Positions 7,968-16,581 of a stretch of DNA of 64,000 bases are shown in pieces. Position numbers and translations under genes: made by a program. The notes under the pieces are model-generated. The model worked only from the letters and a program-made list of their open reading frames with translations. It was not told the DNA's origin and searched no databases. Each line of letters starts with the position of its first letter. Position 1 is the stretch's first letter. This DNA is from Flavipsychrobacter sp. Its GTDB lineage: Bacteria > Bacteroidota > Bacteroidia > Chitinophagales > Chitinophagaceae. The DNA is taken from positions 166,330-230,329 of the forward strand of contig JAFIGV010000027.1 in assembly GCA_017849575.1 (NCBI GenBank), read 5' to 3'.

Positions 7968-8049
7968 ATTCGTTACAACAGGTTTTGAAGTGTGTAAAAT
8001 TAGCAAAAGAATATCGCGAATGCAGATACCTCCTTGCCACAGATGGGCT

Positions 8050-8077
8050 AAAAAAATGCCCCCTGTTTTCAGGAGGC
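8050..8077 (-). terminator. Intrinsic terminator after the 8099-9094 lipoprotein gene
   Basis: Stem 8058-8065 with 8070-8077 (GC-rich, one G-T pair), a 4-base loop and a run of T on the minus strand (A at 8051-8056). It lies just past the lipoprotein stop codon and before the ammonia-lyase gene, so that lyase is transcribed separately from it. Confidence 0.65.
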
Positions 8078-8098
8078 GTTCTTTAACTGGGTAATTCC

Positions 8099-9094
8099 TT
8101 ACAGAGCACCCAGTGCCGTAATGACTTCCGGCAGTGTTTTAGATACCGGGCGCAGGGTGTCCATCATATTGAAAGTGGCCGTAAGATTCTTAAGCTCGGC
8201 ATAATAATATATACCATTGCGTAGCGACAGCGATACGGCATGGAAGTTAGCATTGACGGGAATTTGATAGTTATTGGTCAGACTCCATTTTCTGGAGCTG
8301 TCCGTGAACATTTGCATATAACTCACAGCGTTCATGCTTGGAAAAACAAGAAATACCATGGTGTTGGTCTTGTTGAGTCCCAAAGTGTCTTTGCTTACCA
8401 GATTGATGTTGGTGAGCAACTGCCCGCTGTTGTTCATAAAGTAATCGCAGTTGATCCAATTAAAGCTGGTACAGGAATCAAACATGTAATAGGCCACACC
8501 ATTGGTGGTATCTACAAATTGATTGTACACAAGGGTGCCCGCATTCGGTGCCGATTGCGCCCAGGTCACTACAGAGTCGCCGTTGTTATTGTTGCCGTAA
8601 AATAGCGCCATAGGTGGAAATGCCGGCGTGCTGCTGGCTACGAAGCCTATGCCGTAGGTGGTAGGAAATACTTCCTGTCCGCTGCGGTAGGCTTTAAGAT
8701 GCACCTGTCCGCCACTCATCAGCAATCTGCCCAATGCTACAGTGCTGGAGCGGTTGCCGATCACTTCTCCCGGGGTGTACATCTCTGTGAGTTTAAGTTG
8801 GATTTGTCCAGAGGTCACCGGCATGCCGTTCTTGTCTCTGAATGAGTTAGGGTAAAAAATAAGCCGGGTGTTCTTACTGCCATAAACCACCTGAAGCGCA
8901 CCTGCGTTCACCTGCAGATCTTGCCGGGCGGTGATGGTACGAGTGCCTGCAAAAAGATTACCGAGTATCTGTTTGGTGCCCGAGCTATCGGTTGGTGGCA
9001 AAACGCCAGAACTGTTACTCTCTTTGTTGCAGGAAGCAAACCATACTGATGCTGCCATTAGAAAAAGGGTTAGCGAGCGCGTATATTTTCTCAT
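8099..9094 (-). CDS. Lipoprotein of unknown function
   Basis: 331 residues from the ATG at 9094 (MRKYTRSL...), chosen over ATG 9112 because the lipoprotein signal starts there; the lipobox is WFASC with Cys22. The mature part opens with a beta-rich repeat-like segment (ITARQDLQVNAGALQVVYGS, LIFYPNSFRDKNGMPVTSGQ) seen in Bacteroidota surface lipoproteins, and is rich in Asn, Ser and aromatic residues with no catalytic motif. I do not recognise a named family. It is flanked by a terminator downstream and a 140-base gap upstream containing a short GC hairpin (about 9159-9180), so it appears monocistronic. Confidence 0.7.
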   Translation of the reverse strand: MRKYTRSLTLFLMAASVWFASCNKESNSSGVLPPTDSSGTKQILGNLFAGTRTITARQDLQVNAGALQVVYGSKNTRLIFYPNSFRDKNGMPVTSGQIQLKLTEMYTPGEVIGNRSSTVALGRLLMSGGQVHLKAYRSGQEVFPTTYGIGFVASSTPAFPPMALFYGNNNNGDSVVTWAQSAPNAGTLVYNQFVDTTNGVAYYMFDSCTSFNWINCDYFMNNSGQLLTNINLVSKDTLGLNKTNTMVFLVFPSMNAVSYMQMFTDSSRKWSLTNNYQIPVNANFHAVSLSLRNGIYYYAELKNLTATFNMMDTLRPVSKTLPEVITALGAL

Positions 9095-9234
9095 GTCAAT
9101 GCTGTTTTTCAAATTGTACAGACGATGTTAGTTATAAAGATGTTAGCAGACGGGCAAATCATCAGCCTGCCCGCTCTGAAAAATACTGCTAAAGATATTT
9201 ATTGTTTGGTTTAGTTGTTAACCCTTCCGCTATT

Positions 9235-10110
9235 TTATGGCACCAGCACCTGTAAACTGCCGGGTTTTAAGTAGAAGCGCACGGATTCTTTGCAGGGATG
9301 CGCATCTCCGTCCGTCTGCATGAGGGTAAGCCCCGGATGCCTTACGGTTACTTCCCGCGCCAGAATATGCTTTACAAAGGCACTGCTGAGAATGGTGCCG
9401 CGCCATAGCCGCAGAGCCATGAGCCCACCCAATATCTTCGGGAATTTCCTGATGATGACCACATCGAGCAAACCGTCACTGTAGCTGGCCCCCGGTGCTA
9501 TTTTAAAGTCGTAACCAAACTGTGTACCGTTGGCAACGTTGATGATAAAGGCGCGCTCACGGCTTTGCACTCCGTCAATAACAATATCCCAGTCCCATTC
9601 CTTGTATGTCCACATGTGCTTGGTTACCAGCCAGCTATACACGGTTATCCCCCTCCGCAGACTCCGGGCAAACTTTTTTGAAATGAGTGCATCGAAGGCT
9701 ACACCGGCATTGCTGACAAAAGCGTGTTCATTGGCAAAGCCTACATCTATAGGAATGCTGCGGTCCTGGTTGATGACCTGAATCGCCCTTTCGGGTGTCA
9801 GTGGTATTTTCAGGGTTCTGGCCATACCATTGCCTGAACCCTTGGGTACAATGGCCAGGCGGGTGTCTGTTCCCATCAGGCCCTTTACAATGTCGTTTAC
9901 AGATCCGTCACCGCCTACGGCCACCACGGCATAGGCGCCTTTGTCTGCGGCTGTTTTCGCCAGCTCAGTGCCATGCCGTGCATATTGGGTGTGTACTATT
10001 TCATAGGAAAAAGTATCGTGATGGAGTTCTTTGTCGATAGCGTGCTGTATGGCCTTTTCCCGGTCCACACCCGACCTTGGGTTGATGATGAATACAAGGT
10101 GCTTCATCAT
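9235..10110 (-). CDS. Diacylglycerol/lipid kinase family protein (DgkB/YegS-like)
   Basis: 291 residues. The lipid/sphingosine-kinase signatures are present: NPRSG at 10-14 (nucleotide-binding), GGDGSVND at 66-73 (the GGDGTxNE catalytic signature) and PKGSGNGMAR at 89-98. The C-terminal beta-sandwich carries the conserved GLLDVV and DGDAHP motifs. Such enzymes phosphorylate diacylglycerol or related lipids with ATP at the inner face of the membrane; the substrate here is not known. Its ATG shares one base with the nadC stop (TAATG at 10112-10108), so the two are translationally coupled. An in-frame ATG follows immediately and may be the real start. Confidence 0.85.
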   Translation of the reverse strand: MMKHLVFIINPRSGVDREKAIQHAIDKELHHDTFSYEIVHTQYARHGTELAKTAADKGAYAVVAVGGDGSVNDIVKGLMGTDTRLAIVPKGSGNGMARTLKIPLTPERAIQVINQDRSIPIDVGFANEHAFVSNAGVAFDALISKKFARSLRRGITVYSWLVTKHMWTYKEWDWDIVIDGVQSRERAFIINVANGTQFGYDFKIAPGASYSDGLLDVVIIRKFPKILGGLMALRLWRGTILSSAFVKHILAREVTVRHPGLTLMQTDGDAHPCKESVRFYLKPGSLQVLVP

Positions 10111-10949
10111 TAAGCGAGCTGCGCTTTTAGGCTCAGGTCCATGCTTACTGCGTGGTGGATAATCGCTCCCACAGAAATAAAATCAACACCGGTCGCTGCG
10201 TAAGAAACAATGTTGTCGAGATGGATGCCCCCACTTGCTTCGGTCTCAGCCTGACCTGCAATCATGCTTACGGCCTCTGCAAGCATTTCGGGTGTGTAGT
10301 TGTCCAGCATGATCCTGTCTGCACCACCTGCGTTGAGCACGCGCTGCACATCATTCAGGCTTCGGGTTTCAACTTCTATTTTGAGATCAAGGTTGTGTTG
10401 CCGCAGGTATTGCCGTGTCTTTTCAATAGCTTTTTCTATTCCGCCGCAGAAGTCGATGTGATTATCCTTCAGCATCACCATATCATAAAGCCCCATCCGG
10501 TGGTTCATACCGCCGCCTATGGTTACCGCTTCTTTTTCGAAGGCGCGAAAAAGTGGTGTGGTCTTTCTGGTGTCCAGAATTTTTGTAGGATAAGCGGCAA
10601 TCTTTTGCACATAGCGGTGGGTGAGCGTGGCAATGCCGCTCATGCGTTGCATGCAGTTGAGGGTTAGCCGTTCCGCCTGCAAGATGGTATGTACCCGGGC
10701 GCTTACCTCGAAGGCAGTTTCACCTGCGGTCACAGCATCGCCGTCTTTTTTATGTATCACAAAGCTGGCATCGGGCTCCAGGTATTTAAAGATATCCTGC
10801 GCCAGTGCTACACCAGCCAGAATGCCCGTTTCCTTTATTTTCAATACCGCCCTTCCTGCAGCAGACGGGTCAATGCTGGCCAGCGTTGATACATCGCCGG
10901 TGCCCATATCTTCTTTAAGTGCTGCTGCAATAAATTCGTTCGTAGTCAT
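10110..10949 (-). CDS. nadC: Nicotinate-nucleotide pyrophosphorylase (carboxylating)
   Basis: 279 residues, the family length. It converts quinolinate and PRPP to nicotinate mononucleotide, CO2 and PPi in de novo NAD synthesis. Visible motifs are the N-terminal LKEDMGTGDVS, RMSGIATLT, the phosphoribosyl-binding ILDTRKTTP (124-132), GGGMNHRMGLYDMVMLKDNH (145-164) and the C-terminal EASGGI and ISVGAI barrel motifs. No nadA or nadB is in the window. An exact -7 element (TAGCTTTG, 10970-10963) lies 13 bases before the ATG, predicting a short leader. The downstream lipid-kinase gene overlaps by one base. Confidence 0.95.
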   Translation of the reverse strand: MTTNEFIAAALKEDMGTGDVSTLASIDPSAAGRAVLKIKETGILAGVALAQDIFKYLEPDASFVIHKKDGDAVTAGETAFEVSARVHTILQAERLTLNCMQRMSGIATLTHRYVQKIAAYPTKILDTRKTTPLFRAFEKEAVTIGGGMNHRMGLYDMVMLKDNHIDFCGGIEKAIEKTRQYLRQHNLDLKIEVETRSLNDVQRVLNAGGADRIMLDNYTPEMLAEAVSMIAGQAETEASGGIHLDNIVSYAATGVDFISVGAIIHHAVSMDLSLKAQLA

Positions 10950-10962
10950 GATCTGAGGATTG

Positions 10963-10970
10963 CAAAGCTA
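10963..10970 (-). promoter_or_regulatory. -7 promoter element of nadC
   Basis: TAGCTTTG followed by C on the minus strand, an exact TAnnTTTG element 13 bases upstream of the nadC ATG. The predicted transcript start is only a few bases before the start codon. Confidence 0.5.
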
Positions 10971-11004
10971 AGGAATCGCAAAAAGCTTAACCTGAAAGTA
11001 AGGA

Positions 11005-12231
11005 TTAATTAACCCGTCGCCAGAGCAGGCTTCCATCGCCGTAGCTTAAAAAGCGGAACTGATGACTCAAGGCGTAATCATAAATTTTTCTCCAGTCGTC
11101 GCCTGTCCACGCGGCAATGAGCAGCAACAGCGTTGATCTGGGCTGATGAAAGTTGGTCACCAGACCGGTGGCAACCTTAAACTCATAACCCGGAGCGATG
11201 AGTATCTGGGTTCTGGTGATCAGTCTTGTCCTGTGGTTGTGCAGCATCCAGTCGGCCAGTGCCTGCAAGGCATGGGTCAGAGCCGGCGCCCGGTCCTGCA
11301 GCTCATACGGTTCCCATTGCGAAACCGCTATGTTTTGAAAATCGGGAACGACATGATTCAGCAGTTTTACTCCCATCCAGTACAACGACTCAAGGGTTCT
11401 GAGCGAAGTAGTGCCCACGGCAATGATCCTTTTGCCTTCTCGGGCTATGAGTTTCTCTATCAGAGTGAGCGATACGTCTATCCATTCTGCATGCATCTCA
11501 TGCTCCGCCATGGTTTCGGTCTTTACCGGCTTAAAGGTTCCCGCGCCCACATGCAGGGTTACAAAACCTTTGGTCACACCGCGCACGCTCAGACGTTCCA
11601 TCACTTCCTGCGTAAAATGAAGGCCCGCTGTAGGTGCTGCCACGCTGCCTTCTTCTTTCGCATATATGGTCTGGTAGCGTTCTTCGTCGGCTTGCCCGGC
11701 TTCGCGGTGCAGGTAGGGAGGAAGGGGCACCCGTCCTGCTTCGTGCAATACTTCTGCAAAAGTTAAGGTGGGGTCATCCCAACTCAATGCAACGGTAAAC
11801 GACCCGGCATGCCTTTCCACAATAGTGGCCGACAGACAAAAATGATCATAAGTATGGCTGAGTGTCGCCCCATGTTTCCACTTACTGGCGCCGCCAATCA
11901 TACATGTCCACCACACCTCCCCCTTTTGCTGCATGGCCGTTTGTATATCTGCATATTGGCGGTGCGGCTCCAGGCAAAAGACCTCTATAGTGCCGCCGGT
12001 GGATTTTACAAACAAAAGCCGCGCATGTATGACCCGCGTTTCATTGAATAGGATAAGATCGCCCGGATCAAGTAGCTGGTCGATCTGATCGTACCGATGT
12101 TCCGTCAGGTGGCCGTCTTTGTATTGCAACAGCCGGGAAGCGTCGCGTTGATCCAGCGGAAAACGGGCAATACTTTCGTCGGGCAGGGGGTAGTCATAAT
12201 CTTCAATGCGCAGGTGCCTGGGGTGTGTCAT
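11005..12231 (-). CDS. queA: tRNA preQ1(34) S-adenosylmethionine ribosyltransferase-isomerase
   Basis: 408 residues, longer than the 340-350 of proteobacterial QueA. The enzyme transfers the ribosyl part of SAM to preQ1 at tRNA wobble position 34, forming epoxyqueuosine. Signatures include the N-terminal YDYPLPDESIARFPL, LILFNETRVIHARL, the hallmark SVAAPTAGLHFT (196-207), LHVGAGTFKPV, GTTSLRTLES and the C-terminal LVTNFHQPRSTLLLL. The extra length is an insertion before the C-terminal strand, around LYWMGVKLL and RAPALTHAL. It lies 22 bases downstream of the dgt stop and is probably co-transcribed with it. Confidence 0.93.
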   Translation of the reverse strand: MTHPRHLRIEDYDYPLPDESIARFPLDQRDASRLLQYKDGHLTEHRYDQIDQLLDPGDLILFNETRVIHARLLFVKSTGGTIEVFCLEPHRQYADIQTAMQQKGEVWWTCMIGGASKWKHGATLSHTYDHFCLSATIVERHAGSFTVALSWDDPTLTFAEVLHEAGRVPLPPYLHREAGQADEERYQTIYAKEEGSVAAPTAGLHFTQEVMERLSVRGVTKGFVTLHVGAGTFKPVKTETMAEHEMHAEWIDVSLTLIEKLIAREGKRIIAVGTTSLRTLESLYWMGVKLLNHVVPDFQNIAVSQWEPYELQDRAPALTHALQALADWMLHNHRTRLITRTQILIAPGYEFKVATGLVTNFHQPRSTLLLLIAAWTGDDWRKIYDYALSHQFRFLSYGDGSLLWRRVN

Positions 12232-12253
12232 GTGTGGGTATTTCTTATGATTA

Positions 12254-13645
12254 TTATCGTAACTCCGGTATGTTGATGCCCGTTATCTTCCGATAAAGGT
12301 CGATAGCATACAAGTCTGTCATGCCGGAAATAAAATCCACCACCGATTGTATATCGCTATAGAGATGCTTTTCTTTACGGCTGAGTACAAATTGTGCGGG
12401 AATGAGTTGCAGCAATTTTTCGGTTCGTGCATTTAATGGAGAACAAACGGCTTGTACAAACTCCTGCAGCAGACCACCGATAACGGTAAAACCTGCCAGT
12501 TCTATTTCCAGCACCGAACGGTAATTATAAATATGCTTCACTGAAAAATCATTTATAAGGCCAATTAGCCGCTGATCATTCGCCGAAAGGCACTTCAACA
12601 GGTCGGTCTCCAGGCTTCCTTCAAGCAAGGACTGTTCCATCTTCATAAACACTGCTGAAAGCTTTTCTACCATCAGCCCGATCCATTTTGCCCTTAGGAA
12701 CTGCACCTTCTGATTGTCGTCATTGATCTGGCTCAGCGTCTGCTCTACACGGCTCAGCGCATTATACCCCTGTTCTTGTTCAAAAAAAGGAAGGAATAAC
12801 TCCAGCAACTGTTTTAGCGTTACAATATGCAGCCGGTGGGCGTCTTCCAGATCGATGATGCGGTAGCAGATATCGTCGGCAGCTTCGGTAAGGTAAACGA
12901 AAGGGTGGCGGGCATATACTTGTTTAGCGCTTTCTTTTTTCGGCATCCCAAAGCATGCAGCAATGTCTTCAAAAACCGGTATCTCGCTATCGAAGAAGCC
13001 GGATTTTTTGGTTGCGATCCAGCCGCTCTTTTTATCAAATCCTTCTAAAGAACTGCAGGGATATTTTACAATGGCTGCGAGTGTGGCATAAGTAAGTTTG
13101 TACCCACCCTGCTGCGGTTCATTAAAGCTGTGGGTTAGCACGCGAAAGGCGTTGGAATTTCCTTCAAAAAGTTCAAAATCTCTGCGTTGATTTTCCGTAA
13201 GCCCTGCATGTATGGCCTGTCTCGCAACCCCATCGGCGCCGGTAAAAAAATGCCGGATCGCATCTTCGCCCGAGTGGCCAAAGGGTGGGTTGCCGATGTC
13301 GTGAGCCAGGCAGGCGGCAGCAATCACCGACTGTAGTTCGTGCCGGTAAAAATCTCTGAAAAGCTCGCCTTCGTGCGGGTATTTTTCAGCAATCTGTTCT
13401 CCGACGGCCTTGCCCAGCGAGCGGCCAACAGACGCTACCTCAAGGCTGTGGGTAAGCCGGTTGTGGACAAAAACCGCACCCGGTAATGGGAAAACCTGGG
13501 TCTTGTTTTGCAACCGCCGGAAAGCGGAAGAAAAAATGATCCGGTCGTAGTCGCGCAAAAATGAGGTACGTACCCTGTCCGGGTTAGCATCTTTGCGCAG
13601 GCTGTCTCCCGTCCGCCTGGAGCTGAAAAGCGAAGACCAGTTCAT
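12254..13645 (-). CDS. dgt: Deoxyguanosinetriphosphate triphosphohydrolase-like (HD domain)
   Basis: 463 residues from ATG 13645 (MNWSSLFSSRRTGDS); the open frame extends upstream to 13714 but the family N-terminus begins at this Met. HD-superfamily metal ligands are visible: RLTHSLEV (His66), CLAHDIGNPPFGH (His115-Asp116) and a later DDICYRIIDLEDAH. These enzymes hydrolyse dGTP or other dNTPs to the nucleoside and triphosphate, controlling nucleotide pools. The frame NPDRVRTSFLRDYDRIIFSSAFRRLQNKTQV is the characteristic N-terminal block, quoted here only to mark residues 21-51. It precedes queA on the same strand and is divergent from scoA. Confidence 0.88.
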   Translation of the reverse strand: MNWSSLFSSRRTGDSLRKDANPDRVRTSFLRDYDRIIFSSAFRRLQNKTQVFPLPGAVFVHNRLTHSLEVASVGRSLGKAVGEQIAEKYPHEGELFRDFYRHELQSVIAAACLAHDIGNPPFGHSGEDAIRHFFTGADGVARQAIHAGLTENQRRDFELFEGNSNAFRVLTHSFNEPQQGGYKLTYATLAAIVKYPCSSLEGFDKKSGWIATKKSGFFDSEIPVFEDIAACFGMPKKESAKQVYARHPFVYLTEAADDICYRIIDLEDAHRLHIVTLKQLLELFLPFFEQEQGYNALSRVEQTLSQINDDNQKVQFLRAKWIGLMVEKLSAVFMKMEQSLLEGSLETDLLKCLSANDQRLIGLINDFSVKHIYNYRSVLEIELAGFTVIGGLLQEFVQAVCSPLNARTEKLLQLIPAQFVLSRKEKHLYSDIQSVVDFISGMTDLYAIDLYRKITGINIPELR

Positions 13646-13758
13646 ACCGTAAAAATGCAATAAAAATCGCACAGCCTGCCACCGCACGCATGGGAATGCT
13701 ACCGCTCCAACCATAGGGCCGGCCGAAAGCCCGGTTTCTCATAAGGAAGATTAAACTG

Positions 13759-13785
13759 TTGTTTTTTACAGAACTATTATTTTCG
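13759..13785 (+). promoter_or_regulatory. Probable scoA promoter
   Basis: TTG at 13759-13761, a 16-base spacer and TATTTTCG at 13778-13785 (one mismatch from TAnnTTTG), 15 bases before the scoA ATG in the divergent dgt/scoA region. Confidence 0.35.
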
Positions 13786-13799
13786 CTCAAACTTTTCAA

Positions 13800-14498
13800 A
13801 TGAATAAAGTAGTTGCCAACGCAGACGAAGCCATAAAAGATATTGAATCGGGCGCTACGCTCATGCTCGGAGGTTTTGGTTTGTGCGGCATTCCGGAGAA
13901 CTGTATTACCGCTATTGTAAAAAAAGGCATTCAAAACCTTACCTGTATTTCCAACAATGCCGGTGTCGACGATTTCGGTATCGGGCTGATGTTGCAGAGC
14001 CGGCAGGTCAAAAAAATGATCTCTTCCTATGTGGGCGAAAATGCTGAATTCGAGCGTCAGTTGTTGAGTGGTGAGCTGGAGGTGGAACTGCTCCCACAGG
14101 GAACACTGGCTACTCGTTGCATGGCTTCGGGCTATGGCATGCCTGCCGTGTATCTGCTGGCAGGGGTAGGTACCGAAGTGGCAGAAGGTAAGGAGACCCG
14201 AAACTTTAAGGGAAAAGATTATCTGCTGGAATATGCTTTCGATTCCGACTTTGCCATAGTAAAAGCCTGGAAGGGCGATACCATGGGCAACCTGATCTTT
14301 AAAGACACGGCAAGGAATTTCAATCCGCTGATGGCTATGGCCGGAAAGATAACCATTGCAGAAGTAGAAGAACTGGTGCAGCCCGGCGAGCTCGATCCTA
14401 ATTTTATCCATGTGCCCGGCATTTATGTGCATCGCATCTTTCAGGGCTCGAACTACGAAAAAAGAATTGAACAACGCACAACGAGAAAAAGAAACTAA
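13800..14498 (+). CDS. scoA: 3-oxoacid CoA-transferase subunit A
   Basis: 232 residues. With the next gene it forms a two-subunit succinyl-CoA:3-ketoacid (acetoacetate) CoA-transferase used to activate acetoacetate or related ketoacids. The CoA-transferase family I signature [15 protein letters not shown] is near residues 22-36, followed by the [14 protein letters not shown] segment and [17 protein letters not shown] [15 protein letters not shown]. The subunit B gene starts 3 bases after the stop, so the two are clearly one operon, with csaA 3 bases further on. Confidence 0.92.
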   Translation: MNKVVANADEAIKDIESGATLMLGGFGLCGIPENCITAIVKKGIQNLTCISNNAGVDDFGIGLMLQSRQVKKMISSYVGENAEFERQLLSGELEVELLPQGTLATRCMASGYGMPAVYLLAGVGTEVAEGKETRNFKGKDYLLEYAFDSDFAIVKAWKGDTMGNLIFKDTARNFNPLMAMAGKITIAEVEELVQPGELDPNFIHVPGIYVHRIFQGSNYEKRIEQRTTRKRN

Positions 14499-14500
14499 TC

Positions 14501-15157
14501 ATGCCTCTTAATAAAGAACAAATTGCGCAACGTATTGCCCGAGAGCTGCAGGACGGCTATTATGTAAACCTCGGCATCGGAATACCCACGCTGGTGGCCA
14601 ACTACATACCCGATGGGGTGAGTGTGGTGTTGCAAAGCGAAAACGGCTTGCTCGGTATGGGGCCTTTCCCTTTCGAAGGTGAAGAGGATGCCGACCTGAT
14701 CAATGCAGGTAAACAAACGATTACCACACTACCGGGTTCCGCCATTTTCGACAGTGCGATGAGCTTTGGCATGATTCGCGCTGGCAAGGTTGACCTTACT
14801 GTGTTGGGAGCTATGGAAGTAGCCGACAATGGAGATATTGCCAACTGGAAAATTCCGGGTAAAATGGTAAAGGGTATGGGCGGTGCCATGGATCTTGTAG
14901 CGGCAGCAAAAAACATTATCGTAGCGATGCAGCACACGGATAAAGCGGGCAATTCTAAATTGCTGCCCAGGTGTTCACTACCCATCACCGGCCTTCGTTG
15001 CGTAAAAAAAGTGGTTTCCGATCTGGGGGTTTTTGATGTTACAGAAAATGGTTTTGTCTGCCTCGAATATGCGCCGGGCGTAAGCATCGACGAAATCAAG
15101 GCCAAAACAGCGGGCCGCCTCACCATAGCCTCCGATGTCAAAGAAATGAGTTCCTGA
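14501..15157 (+). CDS. scoB: 3-oxoacid CoA-transferase subunit B
   Basis: 218 residues. The catalytic glutamate that forms the glutamyl-CoA intermediate is Glu47 in LQSENGLLGMGP, the family II signature. Further conserved segments are GIGIPTLVANYIP (25-37), TTLPGSAIFDSAMSFGMIR and GGAMDLV. It pairs with the upstream subunit A, with only two bases between the genes. Downstream csaA begins two bases after the stop, so all three are probably translated from one message. Confidence 0.93.
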   Translation: MPLNKEQIAQRIARELQDGYYVNLGIGIPTLVANYIPDGVSVVLQSENGLLGMGPFPFEGEEDADLINAGKQTITTLPGSAIFDSAMSFGMIRAGKVDLTVLGAMEVADNGDIANWKIPGKMVKGMGGAMDLVAAAKNIIVAMQHTDKAGNSKLLPRCSLPITGLRCVKKVVSDLGVFDVTENGFVCLEYAPGVSIDEIKAKTAGRLTIASDVKEMSS

Positions 15158-15159
15158 TC

Positions 15160-15489
15160 ATGCTAAGCTGGGAAGATTTTGAGAAAGTGGATATGCGCAC
15201 GGGCACCATTATCAAAGCCGAAGTTTTCCCCAAGGCTAAAAAAGCCGCTTTTAAACTCGAGATAGATTTTGGTCGGTTAGGCATTAAACGATCCTCGGCC
15301 CAGATCACGGAGCTGTACAGCACGCAGGAGCTTGTCGGGCAACAGGTGATTGCCGTAGTCAATTTTCCTCCCAAAAGAATCGGCCCCTTCATTTCCGAAT
15401 GCCTGGTGCTGGGCATCATTGGGGCCAGGGAGGGCGTAGTACTTCTGCACCCCGGCCGGAAAGTAGCCAACGGTCTCAAGATCGGCTGA
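15160..15489 (+). CDS. csaA: tRNA-binding protein CsaA-like
   Basis: 109 residues, a free-standing EMAPII/Trbp-type OB-fold domain. The family opening DFEKVDMRTGTI is followed by KLEIDFG, SSAQIT, LVGQQVIAVVNFPP and the C-terminal PGRKVANGLKIG. CsaA proteins bind tRNA as dimers and have been described as secretion-related chaperones in Bacillus. It is the last gene of the sco operon, a placement that gives no obvious functional link. Confidence 0.88.
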   Translation: MLSWEDFEKVDMRTGTIIKAEVFPKAKKAAFKLEIDFGRLGIKRSSAQITELYSTQELVGQQVIAVVNFPPKRIGPFISECLVLGIIGAREGVVLLHPGRKVANGLKIG

Positions 15490-15534
15490 GCAAATTCCTT
15501 TGCCGGAATACTGTGATTTGCGTATTTTCAGCTT

Positions 15535-16578
15535 GTGCGCAATCTTCTCATTGTCCTCTTGCTGTTTTTTTCTACCCAGGGCCGTCTTTTGGCGCAGGTA
15601 AAATCGGAGGGAGAACTCATTGAGAGCCTGATGCGTAGCCTACAGACTAAAGACAGCCGCTCGTATATAGATCTGTTTCCGCAAACCGACACCATAGAAA
15701 GCTGGGTATTGCAATATGCCGACCGGAATTCGGACGACTACCGGCGGATGGTGCACCTTAAGGACGATTACAACGCGCATCTCTTGTTTGATTCCTCTAT
15801 CAGAGCTGAGGCAGAAAAAGGCTTTGAAGACTTTCTGCGCCGGGGCAATGCGTTGGGCGTGCATTGGGATCAGCTTGTGTTTATTCGCTATGAATTGGAA
15901 AAGCTTCGCCGGGGTAGAGACCTGATCACCGAGAAGATTTCACAGCTTCGGTTTTTGGGATACGTGTTCGTGAAAGATATGCTCAGCCGCAAAACTTATG
16001 CCTTTACCATATTCGATATTATGGAAGTAAATGGCCTCTGGTATGGCGGAGAACTCTCGCGGATCTTCAGAGCTTCCAACAAAGAAGAATACCAGCAGGC
16101 GCTCGCAATGGAGCGTAAAAAGGAACGTCTCAAAGAACTGGGCCTTGCGGATACCTCAAAACAAGCTGCTCCTGCCTTCGACGAAGATGCCGATAACAAA
16201 ATGCCAAGGCTTAAGGAAATAGTGGATAGAAAATTCTATGTAGGCAAGTTTGATAACGAGATCACCGTGCAGCTCTATGTGCGCTATGTGAAAGGCAATT
16301 GTCCGGAAATAGCCTGCTCATGGGAGGCCCTGTTCAAATTTGGTGATCAGGATGAGTATGTATTGATGGAGGTGTCGCGCACCCATGATGGCAACTGGCT
16401 TTTTTCGGAAGATCTCGGAGGTATGGAACTGAAGCTGGACGGTAAGCATTACACGGGCTCCTATGCCTCTGCCAGCGATAAAACCGAGTACGAAGTAAAG
16501 TTTGTCGAAACGGATGTGCCCACAAAAAAGATACAGATGCTCGACGAAATTCTTGATTCCGGCGCTGAGGATGAATGA
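15535..16578 (+). CDS. Secreted protein of unknown function
   Basis: 347 residues from GTG 15535; the signal peptide (MRNLLIVLLLFFSTQGRLLAQ) begins directly at this codon and there is no better ATG, so a GTG start is likely. Residues 24-200 are helical and charged, with a run of dibasic and acidic pairs (ALAMERKKERLKEL) that could form a coiled coil. The last 130 residues are beta-rich (FYVGKFDNEITVQLYVRYVK, CSWEALFKFGD). I do not recognise a family. It ends 4 bases before the convergent rnz stop codon region, leaving no room for a terminator between them. Confidence 0.65.
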   Translation: MRNLLIVLLLFFSTQGRLLAQVKSEGELIESLMRSLQTKDSRSYIDLFPQTDTIESWVLQYADRNSDDYRRMVHLKDDYNAHLLFDSSIRAEAEKGFEDFLRRGNALGVHWDQLVFIRYELEKLRRGRDLITEKISQLRFLGYVFVKDMLSRKTYAFTIFDIMEVNGLWYGGELSRIFRASNKEEYQQALAMERKKERLKELGLADTSKQAAPAFDEDADNKMPRLKEIVDRKFYVGKFDNEITVQLYVRYVKGNCPEIACSWEALFKFGDQDEYVLMEVSRTHDGNWLFSEDLGGMELKLDGKHYTGSYASASDKTEYEVKFVETDVPTKKIQMLDEILDSGAEDE

Positions 16579-16581
16579 CCC

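Noticed and set aside
8004..8006. TTG at 8006 as start of the ammonia-lyase gene
   Set aside because: It lies within a promoter-like TTCTTTTGC stretch and adds residues not seen in homologues; ATG 7967 is preferred.
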